Source: Methanobrevibacter millerae (GTDB taxonomy: Archaea > Methanobacteriota > Methanobacteria > Methanobacteriales > Methanobacteriaceae). Taken from it: a DNA stretch of 64,000 bases. A program made the translations under genes and the position numbers. Positions 19,581-28,700 of the stretch are shown piece by piece; the stretch's first letter is position 1, and each line of letters begins with the position of its first letter. The stretch lies in NCBI GenBank assembly GCA_015063005.1, contig SUTF01000002.1, positions 134,353 to 198,352 on the forward strand, given 5' to 3'. Under the pieces are notes generated by a model, which saw nothing but the letters and a program-made list of their open reading frames with translations, did no database searches and was not told the DNA's origin.

Positions 19581-19738
19581 TCTTTAACCCATTTAACTTT
19601 TCTTGGAACTCTTCCGAGTTTAATCATATTCTTTTCACATTTGCTGCTACAAAAGAAATAAATTGAACCGTCTCTTTTGACGTACATCTTTCCAGTACCT
19701 TCTTCTATTTCTTTTTGACAGAATGAACAAGTTCTCAT
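19577..19738 (-). CDS. rpl24e: 50S ribosomal protein L24e
   Basis: 53 residues: [20 protein letters not shown] ... [10 protein letters not shown] ... [11 protein letters not shown]. The CxxC and CxxxC zinc ligands and the basic tail identify L24e of the large subunit. It begins after S28e and overlaps the ndk start by 4 bases, within a chain of short coupled genes. Confidence 0.95.
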   Translation of the reverse strand: MRTCSFCQKEIEEGTGKMYVKRDGSIYFFCSSKCEKNMIKLGRVPRKVKWVKE

Positions 19739-19752
19739 GTTCTTACACCTTC

Positions 19753-19959
19753 TTAAGGAGTCTTAATTTCCTTAGCTTCTCTAATTGTATCAAGTAACAT
19801 TAAAATGTCGCCTTCTCTTACAGGACCCATAATGTTTCTTGTTAAAATTCTTCCTTTATCTCTACCATCGAGGATTCTGCATTTGATTTGCATTACCTCA
19901 CCAGTCATACCAGTTCTTTTTAAAACTTCAATGACTTCAGCAGGAGTTCCTTCTTCCAT
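19753..19959 (-). CDS. rps28e: 30S ribosomal protein S28e
   Basis: 68 residues from ATG 19959 ([20 protein letters not shown]), with the conserved [33 protein letters not shown] core. It is a small-subunit protein of the archaeal/eukaryotic type. An upstream GTG in the same frame (19968) is less likely, because the GGTGAT ribosome site sits just before ATG 19959. It lies between L7Ae and L24e. Confidence 0.95.
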   Translation of the reverse strand: MEEGTPAEVIEVLKRTGMTGEVMQIKCRILDGRDKGRILTRNIMGPVREGDILMLLDTIREAKEIKTP

Positions 19960-19993
19960 GTAAATCACCGTATGATCGATTAAAAGAATTTAT

Positions 19994-20365
19994 CTATTCT
20001 TTTAATTCAGCAACTTTTTCTACAATTTCAGCGACAGCAGCTTCAGCATCACCAGCATCTACAATACAAGCGGAAGCGGTACCAACGGTTAAACCTGCAG
20101 CTCCACCAACTTGTTCTTTGGTAGGTAAGTAGACGTATGGAATTTCTTTTTCATCAGCGAGAACAGGAATGTGAGCAACGATTTCAGCAGGATCAACATC
20201 TTCTGCGATAACAACGAGAGCTGCGTCTCCTCTTTCGATAAATTTAGTTACTTCGTTAGTTCCTTTTGCTACTTTACCGCTTTCTTGTGCGGTTTGTAAT
20301 GCTTCTTCAGCTTGGTTAGCTAATTCTTCAGGTGTATCAAATTTTACATAAATTGCTTTTGCCAT
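19994..20365 (-). CDS. rpl7ae: ribosomal protein L7Ae
   Basis: 123 residues with the L7Ae/L30e RNA-binding core (KGTNEVTKFIERGDAALVVIAEDVDPAEIVAHIPVLADEKEIPYVYL). Archaeal L7Ae binds kink-turns in 23S rRNA, box C/D and H/ACA guide RNAs and RNase P. It leads the run L7Ae-S28e-L24e-ndk-aIF5B. A GGAGG site precedes the ATG. A kink-turn-like fold in its own leader (20382-20405) suggests autoregulation. Confidence 0.97.
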   Translation of the reverse strand: MAKAIYVKFDTPEELANQAEEALQTAQESGKVAKGTNEVTKFIERGDAALVVIAEDVDPAEIVAHIPVLADEKEIPYVYLPTKEQVGGAAGLTVGTASACIVDAGDAEAAVAEIVEKVAELKE

Positions 20366-20381
20366 AAATAAACCTCCTTTT

Positions 20382-20405
20382 TCATCTGGCTATGCCATCC
20401 ATCGG
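20382..20405 (-). promoter_or_regulatory. putative kink-turn in the L7Ae mRNA leader
   Basis: On the minus strand the leader reads GAUGGAUGGCAUAGCCAGAU. UGGC and GCCA pair around an AUA loop, each flanked by GA, so two sheared G-A/A-G pairs can form, preceded by a three-base bulge (AUG). That is the core of a kink-turn, the L7Ae recognition site. The second stem below the bulge is weak in this reading, so this is a candidate only. It lies just before the GGAGG of rpl7ae. Confidence 0.42.
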
Positions 20406-20406
20406 C

Positions 20407-20829
20407 TTATTATAATTCCTTGAATTATAATAATTGTAATTATATATAGTTATATTATTTTTTAACTATAGAAATTACTTAAATTATTCAAATGAAGAAT
20501 AATCTAATATAGTTTTTAATAATACTAATTCTTGAATAATTCATATATCACTAAATATAACTCCATTAGAAAAAAATAAGAGGAGTTAAACTTTCAATAC
20601 AAATACTTCTGAATTTCATATAATTTTTAGCAAAACTAAAAATAAAAATTTAGTAATTAATGAAATAATTCTAGAGAACTAGACATTTATTATATTTGTT
20701 CTCATCACATATAAATGTTATTAAAAATAGTATAAAATTATATAAAAAAAGCGTTGTTAAAAAAAAATAGTTTTAAAGAAAAAAGATAGTAATTAAAAAA
20801 TTACTATCCACTCTTACTACAGAATACAT
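20407..20829. other. gene-free stretch between histone and L7Ae genes
   Basis: Very AT-rich. It holds a perfect 12-bp inverted repeat (ttattataattc ctt gaattataataa, 20407-20433) next to a TATA-like element (about 20441-20450) in the rpl7ae promoter, and the histone terminator at its other end. I see no open reading frame worth calling between about 20460 and 20765. Confidence 0.6.
20765..20808 (-). terminator. terminator of the histone gene
   Basis: GATAGTAATT (20785-20794) and AATTACTATC (20799-20808) form a perfect 10-bp stem with a four-base loop. On the minus strand it is followed by TTTTTTCTTT, then further T runs. It is the clearest hairpin-plus-U-tract in the window. Confidence 0.75.
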
Positions 20830-21027
20830 CTATTTAATTGCTAATTTGATATCTTCTGCTTTTACAGTTTTTCTGCCAGCGTGGCGTGCGAATCCGACAG
20901 CTTTTGCTGCGATTTCGTTACCGTAATCTTCGATTGCTTCTGCTAATGCTTCTTTAGCGTCATCGGATACTCTAGCTGCACCAGCATTTTTTAAGATTCT
21001 GCCAACAGGAGCAATTGGTAATTCCAT
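20830..21027 (-). CDS. archaeal histone
   Basis: 65 residues, a single histone fold: [69 protein letters not shown] sequence matches HMfA/HMfB along its length. The [12 protein letters not shown] segment makes the second DNA-contacting loop. It dimerises and wraps DNA into archaeal nucleosomes. It is a single-gene unit with its own terminator; a GTGAAAAT ribosome site precedes the ATG. Confidence 0.96.
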   Translation of the reverse strand: MELPIAPVGRILKNAGAARVSDDAKEALAEAIEDYGNEIAAKAVGFARHAGRKTVKAEDIKLAIK

Positions 21028-21256
21028 ATTTTCACCTCATTTTTTTATACTAATACTTTAAACTTCACTATATATAAATCTATTGGTGAAAAATGGGTAA
21101 ATTTCGATAATTTCAAACTAATAAACTACACTTTTCAATCATTCATAAGGCAATAATTGAAAGATAATATATTATTGTATAAGTAAGTTATATTAAAAAC
21201 TAGAAAAAAAATTTAAAAAAATGTAAAATTAAAGATGAAATATTAAAAAGAAAAAA

Positions 21257-22453
21257 TTATTTATTCATCAATAATTTCCTTAAGGTATCTATGTCTGCAT
21301 CAACCTCTGTTGGCTTGGTACAAGCATCAATAGCAGTATTAGGATCTTTAAGTAAATGTCCGGTAACTACACAAGTTATAGTTTCACCTTTATCGATTAC
21401 TCCCTGATCAACTAATTTTTTAAGACCAGCAATTGAAGCTGCAGAAGCAGGCTCTACACCAATACCTTCGGTTCTTGCAAGCAATTTTTGAGCATCTAAA
21501 ATCTCTTCATCGCTTACGGTTTCTGAGTATCCGTTAGAATCATAAATTGCATTCAATGCCTTGATGTCACTGACCGGTGCACCGATACGGATTGCAGTTG
21601 CAATGGTTTCCGGATTTTCAACAGGCACAACCCTCCTGTCACCTTTTCTAAATGCATTTGTAACAGGACATGCTCCTTCAGCCTGAATACCAGTCATCAT
21701 AGGCAAGTCCTTAACGAATCCGGCATTGTAAAACTCAGACACACCTTTCCAGATAGCGGAAATGTTTCCTGCATTACCTACAGGCAAGATAATCCTGTCA
21801 GGTGACTGCCAATCCAAGTCCCTCAATATTTCATAACCTATTGTCTTTTGACCTTCAAGTCTGTAAGGGTTTATTGAATTCAACAGGTAAAGATGTTTTT
21901 CTAATGCAAGAGCAGTCATTGCTTCGAGAGCTTCATCAAAGTTACCGTTAATTGACATTACTTCCGCACCATGGAACATTGCCTGAGCCAATTTTCCCAA
22001 AGCAACCTTTCCAGAAGGCAAAAATACAATGCAGCGTGATCCTGCACGGGCAGCATAAGCAGCAAGGGAAGCTGAGGTATTACCTGTTGAAGCACATCCG
22101 ACAGTGCTGACTCCCAATTCCATAGCCTTGGTCATTCCAACAGTCATTCCCCGGTCCTTGAAACTTCCGGTAGGGTTTGATCCTTCAACTTTAACATATA
22201 AGTTAACGCCTAACTCTTCACCTAACTTATCACATTTGCAGAATGGGGTTCCTCCCTCATCCAAAGAAACTATTTTGCTTTCATCTACTGGAATGCATTC
22301 TTTAAATTTCCATAAGGTATCTCTTCTACCATCAAATATATCTTTAGAAACATCAATGTCACTGACGAGTTCAAGTACACTTCCACATTTTTCACAGGTG
22401 TATATCACTTCGTCGTCATCATATTCTGCTCCACATGAAACACAACGTATCAT
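21257..22453 (-). CDS. thrC: threonine synthase
   Basis: 398 residues from ATG 22453. It has an N-terminal zinc-ribbon-like CVSCG...CEKCG and the PLP lysine motif NPTGSFKDRGMT; GCASTGNTSASLAAYAARAG and LPVGNAGN bind the cofactor phosphate. It converts O-phosphohomoserine to threonine. An upstream in-frame GTG at 22462 is less likely because it overlaps the GTGAT ribosome site. It stands alone between histone and the SpoIIM-like gene. Confidence 0.95.
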   Translation of the reverse strand: MIRCVSCGAEYDDDEVIYTCEKCGSVLELVSDIDVSKDIFDGRRDTLWKFKECIPVDESKIVSLDEGGTPFCKCDKLGEELGVNLYVKVEGSNPTGSFKDRGMTVGMTKAMELGVSTVGCASTGNTSASLAAYAARAGSRCIVFLPSGKVALGKLAQAMFHGAEVMSINGNFDEALEAMTALALEKHLYLLNSINPYRLEGQKTIGYEILRDLDWQSPDRIILPVGNAGNISAIWKGVSEFYNAGFVKDLPMMTGIQAEGACPVTNAFRKGDRRVVPVENPETIATAIRIGAPVSDIKALNAIYDSNGYSETVSDEEILDAQKLLARTEGIGVEPASAASIAGLKKLVDQGVIDKGETITCVVTGHLLKDPNTAIDACTKPTEVDADIDTLRKLLMNK

Positions 22454-22525
22454 AAATATCACTAAAATAAATTAAATTTGTATATTAATAATTTAAATTA
22501 AATAATATAAAAAATTATCTTAAAA

Positions 22526-23149
22526 TTAATGTCCTAACAAAAAATTGGCAATATTAGTTGTCAAGTAGACTTCAACAAAACCTGCAATTATCATAAGGAT
22601 TACCGCAACGATAAATATCAGACAAGCCTGCCTCAATTTATCCAAATTATTAGTAATCGAATCTTTAAAAGTCAAATCCTGCCTTATATAGCTATTTAAA
22701 AATTTTATTAAGAAATTAAAGAGAACCAATCCTGATGCACATGCCAGGGCGCATGAAGGCATCTCAAAGATTCCATGAGGCACTAGAAATGCCAGAACAC
22801 GAAAGAGATTGTCCTGAATGGCGGCATAATATCCGACGAAAAATCCGTTATATGCCAGGAGTACTACAGACAGACAGAACAGCAATCCATATATGAACAT
22901 TTGACAGATTATCCGAATATTGTTTAAAAAGATATCTGCAAAGGTCAGCTGAATTACACCTGTTTCCACCTTTTGAGTCAAATCGTCAACTACAGGATGG
23001 AAATAACTATATAAATAGGGTTCCAGGAAATATCCCAAAACTAAAGAAAAAATAAGAATGAAAAAAGAAAGATAAATAGCTAATTTGTTTTCCAAAAAAG
23101 CTAATTTTATCTCGCTATAAAATTGTTTGAGCAATTTCAGCTGCCTCAA
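22526..23149 (-). CDS. SpoIIM-family (DUF95) integral membrane protein
   Basis: 207 residues with five or more membrane segments and the family's PHGIFEMPSCALACASG motif between them. Bacterial SpoIIM works with other proteins in peptidoglycan remodelling during sporulation; archaeal members are of unknown role, though an envelope function would suit a pseudomurein organism. It overlaps the trpS end by 35 bases if it starts at TTG 23149; a later TTG at 23134 (GAGG upstream) may be the real start. Confidence 0.82.
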   Translation of the reverse strand: MRQLKLLKQFYSEIKLAFLENKLAIYLSFFILIFSLVLGYFLEPYLYSYFHPVVDDLTQKVETGVIQLTFADIFLNNIRIICQMFIYGLLFCLSVVLLAYNGFFVGYYAAIQDNLFRVLAFLVPHGIFEMPSCALACASGLVLFNFLIKFLNSYIRQDLTFKDSITNNLDKLRQACLIFIVAVILMIIAGFVEVYLTTNIANFLLGH

Positions 23150-24203
23150 CCTGTTTATCCTTTAGATCTTCAAAGTATTCCTTCATAAGCTCTGAAGTTC
23201 TCATCTTACAGTCACCGCAACGTAGCTGTCCGCTCAAGCATTCCTCACGAATCTTGTCGAGTTCCCCATCATCATCTATAAGATGGTATACAAGCATTTC
23301 ATAGATTACGCACTTGTCAACTTCACCGCCCAATTCTTCCTGCTCCTTAAGGGACTCTCTTCCACCTGTTTTTGCGGTTTTCACCTTCTTGGCTGCAACT
23401 TCAGGATCTTCATTAAGATAAATTGCAGTATTCGGCTTTGAACTGCTCATCTTGTCTCCGGTCAAACCGGTAAGGAACCTGTGATATGTGGAAGCTGGCT
23501 GAAGGAAGCCCAATTCCTCATTCAACCTATGTGCAATGTCCCTTGTAAGCCTGATATGAGGATCCTGGTCAACTCCAACAGGAACAACAACCTTTTTCGG
23601 ACCTCCGAACTCTTCGATTTGAGGAAGCAAAATGTCAGCCACCTGCATCAATGGAGCCTGAACATGCGCAATGTTTGTTGAGTTGTCAAATCCGTAAATT
23701 GCATGCAATTGAGAAAAATTGGTTTTTCTTGATGCCTTGAATTCCAAATCAAACAATGACTTGTTTTGTGACTGCAAGTATACGTTGACATTATCCCTTT
23801 CAAGGTCAAGTCCCAATGCAATCCAGTTTGTGAGGTATTCTTCAACTGCAATCTTTCTTCCCTTTTCAAAGCTCATGTCCCTTGCGGCATATGATTCCAA
23901 GTCTGCAATAGGAAGTGACAGCATTGCACCTTTCTTTTGGTACCATATCAGCTGGTCGACTACCATCTTATGGCCTATATGCATCTGTCCACTTGGCATC
24001 ATGCCTGTTACAACTGCAAAATCCTCTTTTTTATTGATTAAATTATTGATTTCATTGAATTCCCTATGTCCGAATACGACTCCTCTTTTCATAAGTCTTT
24101 GAGGGTCTTTTATATCCCCAATCATATCTGAAATTTTTTGAATTCCGAATTGATTGACTAACTTGTCATAATCTACACTTGTTGATGCCCATGGATCAAT
24201 CAT
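23115..24203 (-). CDS. trpS: tryptophanyl-tRNA synthetase
   Basis: 362 residues from ATG 24203. Class I motifs are PSGQMHIGH (HIGH) and GDKMSSSKP (KMSKS). The rest follows the archaeal/eukaryotic TrpRS pattern, including VPVGVDQDPHIRLTRDIAHR and a CGDCK near the C-terminus. It charges tRNA-Trp. GGTGA sits 6 bases before the ATG, so the GTG at 24212 is rejected. It appears to be co-transcribed with the SpoIIM-like gene. Confidence 0.96.
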   Translation of the reverse strand: MIDPWASTSVDYDKLVNQFGIQKISDMIGDIKDPQRLMKRGVVFGHREFNEINNLINKKEDFAVVTGMMPSGQMHIGHKMVVDQLIWYQKKGAMLSLPIADLESYAARDMSFEKGRKIAVEEYLTNWIALGLDLERDNVNVYLQSQNKSLFDLEFKASRKTNFSQLHAIYGFDNSTNIAHVQAPLMQVADILLPQIEEFGGPKKVVVPVGVDQDPHIRLTRDIAHRLNEELGFLQPASTYHRFLTGLTGDKMSSSKPNTAIYLNEDPEVAAKKVKTAKTGGRESLKEQEELGGEVDKCVIYEMLVYHLIDDDGELDKIREECLSGQLRCGDCKMRTSELMKEYFEDLKDKQVEAAEIAQTIL

Positions 24204-24310
24204 ATTTTTCACCTTATATCACATAACTACATTAAATAAAATACTTGATTAATAATTATTATAATAATACTCTGAAATTATTAAAATATAATATCTTTCT
24301 TAAATTAAAA

Positions 24311-24826
24311 CTATGGTCTTGTCCATTCCACATTATAGTATGTTATATCAAAATCATCGTCAACAATAGCCAGCAGAAGTTTCTTGTTGACACCATGTGA
24401 AACCCTGACATAGCTTGCAAAATCAAGCACATTGATGTCATGATTGTCATATACTATCTTAACTAAAAAATCGGAATGCCCTTTACCTGGTGAGCGACCC
24501 CTATCATAGAGACGGAAATCAGAACCATACTTGAATCCTGTTTTGATAACATATCCCCTGTCTTTCAAGTCACGATAGACAATATAGCGACCATAAAGAT
24601 TTCTTTCTTTTAAAAGATCGATGAAATATGAAATGCTGCATAAGATATCATCTTCATAAACATCCAAACGATCCTTTTCTAACAAATAACAAGCTTCAAT
24701 TAAAGAAAGGTTTAACGTGTCCTCTTCAATTTTACCAAAAAAGCTTTTTTCATGTAAAGCAATTGGCCTTTTGCTACCTTCTTCTATTTTAATTGACACT
24801 ATTTCATTAGATAAATTACCACGCAT
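24311..24826 (-). CDS. endA: tRNA-splicing endonuclease
   Basis: 171 residues, the size of homotetrameric archaeal EndA. Catalytic residues are visible: Tyr and neighbours in YGSDFRLYDRG, His in GKGHSDFLVKI and Lys in GVNKKLLLAIVDDD. It cuts bulge-helix-bulge introns from tRNA precursors. An AT-rich promoter region precedes it. It is a single gene between the DtxR-family regulator and trpS. Confidence 0.95.
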   Translation of the reverse strand: MRGNLSNEIVSIKIEEGSKRPIALHEKSFFGKIEEDTLNLSLIEACYLLEKDRLDVYEDDILCSISYFIDLLKERNLYGRYIVYRDLKDRGYVIKTGFKYGSDFRLYDRGRSPGKGHSDFLVKIVYDNHDINVLDFASYVRVSHGVNKKLLLAIVDDDFDITYYNVEWTRP

Positions 24827-24927
24827 TAAAACACCTAAAAAGAAAAAAATTATTTTAACGCTTTATATTATGGTGCTGATGTTATATAAAATATTTGATT
24901 TAATTAATAAAAAAGAGTTAAGGGAAT

Positions 24928-25632
24928 TTAAACCCTTATAAAAATGTTATTTGCCATTTCCTGCGGAAGGGAGAAATCCTGGTCTTCGATGCTTACTGAA
25001 TATTCATTGCCGTCAGTATTATAATAATGTAAATTATCACCAACAGCAATACCATAATCCGCAATACTATCTAACAAATCATCGTTTCCACGAATGAATG
25101 AAATGGTACCTTGGGTTTCAGGATTTAGCTCAGAAATTGAAAGTAAGTTAAATTTCCTATTTATAACATTATCAAAGTCCTTTTCAGAGAAACATTGCTG
25201 ACAGCTGTCAAAATCCAAATCACATGCAGGGATAATATTATTGTCTGGACATAAGTCTGGATGATGCAACATAGTACACAGTGCCCTTTCAGCCTCATCT
25301 GATAATGTATGTTCCATTTCACAGGCCTGGTCGTGAATGTTTTCCTCTTTGACTTTTAATATATCCAATAAAAATTTCTCCAAAATCCTATGTTTTCTAG
25401 TGATTTTTTGAGCAATTTTCATTCCTTCATCAGTTAAAGAAGCACCCCTATATGGAGTATAATTAATATAGCCTAAAGCTTCTAATTTTTTAAGCATTTG
25501 TGTTACACTACCAGGAGCTATTCCCAAATCATTGGAAAGAGTGGTAGTTGATACTTGTTCTTTATTACTCCCATTTCTATAAAGAACTTCCAAGTATTCT
25601 TCTATATTTTCACTAATCTTATCATCAGCCAT
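24928..25632 (-). CDS. DtxR-family metal-dependent transcriptional regulator
   Basis: 234 residues. A winged helix (residues about 8-60, LSNDLGIAPGSVTQMLKKLEALGYI) is followed by the dimerisation/metal domain with ACEMEH, matching the Cys102-Glu105-His106 metal site of DtxR/IdeR. The Cys rather than an acidic residue points to iron instead of manganese. An archaeal Cys-rich insert (LCPDNN...CDLDFDSCQQC) and a FeoA-like SH3 C-terminal domain follow. A TTTGGTTAACCTAAA palindrome lies 58 bases upstream of its start, so autoregulation is likely. It adjoins the pseudomurein-enzyme locus. Confidence 0.93.
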   Translation of the reverse strand: MADDKISENIEEYLEVLYRNGSNKEQVSTTTLSNDLGIAPGSVTQMLKKLEALGYINYTPYRGASLTDEGMKIAQKITRKHRILEKFLLDILKVKEENIHDQACEMEHTLSDEAERALCTMLHHPDLCPDNNIIPACDLDFDSCQQCFSEKDFDNVINRKFNLLSISELNPETQGTISFIRGNDDLLDSIADYGIAVGDNLHYYNTDGNEYSVSIEDQDFSLPQEMANNIFIRV

Positions 25633-25689
25633 GAAAAGTCCACCTTAATCTATAAATAATAATATATTTACTTTAAGACTATAAAAAAG

Positions 25690-25706
25690 TTTTGGTTAAC
25701 CTAAAT
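25690..25706 (-). promoter_or_regulatory. DtxR-like operator upstream of the regulator gene
   Basis: ttttggttaacctaaat contains TTTGGTTAACCTAAA, an inverted repeat centred on TTAA with the same half-site (ACCTAAA) as 8092-8111 and 11875-11890. A TATA-like run (about 25655-25672) lies between it and the ATG at 25632. Confidence 0.6.
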
Positions 25707-25720
25707 ATTAAAACGAGTAA

Positions 25721-25764
25721 TTTTAAAAAAAATAAGAAGATAGTTAATAAAATTAATTATTAAC
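25721..25764 (-). terminator. terminator after the 1499-aa surface protein
   Basis: GTTAATA (25743-25749) pairs with TATTAAC (25758-25764). On the minus strand it is followed by tatcttcttatttttttt, ending just before the operator of the DtxR-family gene. Confidence 0.5.
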
Positions 25765-25793
25765 CAATTTAAAGATTTTTTAATGCATTATAC

Positions 25794-28700
25794 CTAATAT
25801 GGTAAAACATCAAAGGTTCCTCTGTTAGTATATGAACCAGTGTTCCAGTTGTTAATTACACCGAAAGAGTTTCTTGTACTGGTTGGATCTGCATTAATCC
25901 AAGAGCCACCAATCAAGAATTGAACCCATACGTGTCCATATGTGGAACCACTTGAGAAAGTACAGTAACCTGTAGCGAACCTTACAGTCATATTGACTGA
26001 CCTTGCCATTGCAACAAGCAATTGAGCTTGGTCACAACAGTTACCGGAACCTGAGGTTAAAGTACCTTCAGCACCTTTTTGAGTATTATAATAGAAGGAA
26101 TATGAAATGTAATCCCTTACATAGTTATACAAGGCAACAGCTTTATCCCTTTCAGTAGATAATCCTTTAATCAATGATTTTGATAAATCAGATATGGATT
26201 TTGATGAAACACCTGAATATACTATTTTAACACTAGAAGGCAAATCACCATTTTCTGAATAGTAATTCAATATACGTGAGAATGAATCCAACAATTCATA
26301 ATAGATGATTTTACCAACAGTGGATGAAGCATAGTTAGGAATCCAATTGTTATCTATAATAAAGTTAGTAACCCTAAGTACAACATCCATATAATCTTCT
26401 TTGGAAAGTGAAGCATCAATAACATCACCAGATGGGGTTGACGGACCGCCACTAATCTCTTCAAGAGCAATATCCTCAGTAGAGGATGCATTAATCTCAA
26501 GAATAGCATAACCCATCAAGTATAGGAACTGTTGTAATGTGTATTTACCTTCATCCAACACAATATATTCTGGAGTATCTTCGTTTTCTTCAATATATGC
26601 TTTTAGATAAACTGCACCATCAATAACACTCGCTAATGAAATTTCATCACCTGTTTTACCAGGAGTTACAGGAACTGATTCGGACAATCTAGTCAATGTA
26701 TAATTTGAAGTTGAGTCTTTTTCATGTCCAGTGACACCACAGAAATCGGAATCACAGTGATAACATGTTAATTCACCTTCAACAGAACCTTTTGGATTGA
26801 TAAGCAAAGTACCATAACGGTCACATACCGGACAGTAGTTCAACCAGGTTGTTGTATAATTTTGATATGAATATTCACTGGTTGAATAGCTTGGAAGCAT
26901 GTTGACTGTTAAAGTAGGATGATCCAAGAAATTATTGACCAAAGCAGTTGACGGTAAAGCTTCATTTGCATCATAATAAGCCAATATTCTAGCGTACAAG
27001 TAAACTAAAGTTTCATACTTGACATCACCCATAGATGTTGACATGAAATTCGGAGCCTGATTGTTTAAAATACAATAGTCATATACAGCAAGTGCAACAT
27101 TCAACATTTGATCAGTATCAAATTGAACGTAAATATCATCTCCAGTAGAATTATCAGGAGCTGTTACGATATGTGCAACAATTTCTGATGTTACCTGACC
27201 GTCTAAGCTCAATAGAGCCTGAGTCATCATTGCTAAGAATTGAGGAACAGTATATGTATTATCACCAACAGTAACACTGGAAGGTAACTCCAAATTAGCT
27301 TCAATTGATTCTTTTAAATCAGTAGCAGCAGCCAAAACATCATTAACAGTGATTTCATCACCATAGGATGGAGTATCTAAGCTACTGAAATCAATGAAAT
27401 TGGATAAACCAAATCTGAATAATATTACACCATCTGCACCATTATCTAGACATGTTTGTGCATCATTTGTAAGTTCTGTTGCCAATAATTTAGTCAAATC
27501 ATTATCTGATACATAAGACTGTAAACCAGACCAAACTTCAGCACCATTTGAATTTTGTACAAACCATTTGGTTGTTGAAGCAAGCCAGCTAGTACCTGCA
27601 TTATAATTTCCTTTATATTGCATTGGCACAATTACATCCAAGTATCTTGTAATAGCTGGAATATCCTGACCATAATAATATATATTATTTGTTGTTTCAG
27701 GCATTACAGCAGCAGACATAATTATATTTGGATTTACTTCACGACATGCAGCAGTAACCTGCTTTACAAATTCTGTAATCGCAGCGGCACCACCAGATGT
27801 TTGATAAGCATTTCCAGGATATCTTAAGTAATCCATATGAACACCAGCAACACCAGTTAAACCAGCATAATATTTAGCTTCATTGATTACCTCATTAAAG
27901 TAAGCTGTATTGACTGATCCGCCAGATACAGGGTTTATCCATGAACCATCATAGAACGCTTGCATCCATATGTGAACATTGATACCATATGAATTTGCGG
28001 ATTTAATCCAAGATAAAACAGCAGATTCACCATGAGTAGTGAATGCATAGAAGTTTAAGAAAATGTCAGTAGTACCTTTAGATGATAAGGTTGCTAAATC
28101 AACATTATACATGTCCCTACCGAATACCCAATATCCGAATCCACTGCTATCTGTTTGAGATTTAGTAACAGCAATTGTAGTTGAGCCTTCGCTAGGAAGA
28201 TAATCATCATCACCCTCATATTTATATGAAACTGAATATGAACCAGCACTTAATGATCTGGTTAATGCAGCAATACCTGAAGCATCTGTAGTTACAGCAT
28301 AATCTTTAGAGGATATGGAATACACAACTTCACGTTCAGACAAAGGAGTATTATTGCTATCCACAAGTAATACCTGCAAGTTAACATCACTATCACTTAC
28401 AAAACTTGTAGCGGATTTCCAAGATAATGAAGTTGCAGATCTAGCTTTTACGGTAACATAAGATTCACCGCTTGCAGAAGATATTCTATCTTCACCGAGA
28501 TAGTAATATTTTATAAGATATTGACCTGCGTTAAGATTAATATTGATTTTAGCTATACCATTATCATCAGTGACTCTGGTATAGTTAACTCCATTAATGT
28601 TAAATATGACATTTCTTTGTGGAAGTGCTATATCCCCAACTTTAAGGGTAACATCAAATGATTTTCCTGAACCTTCACCAATTGTGATATTTTGACCATC

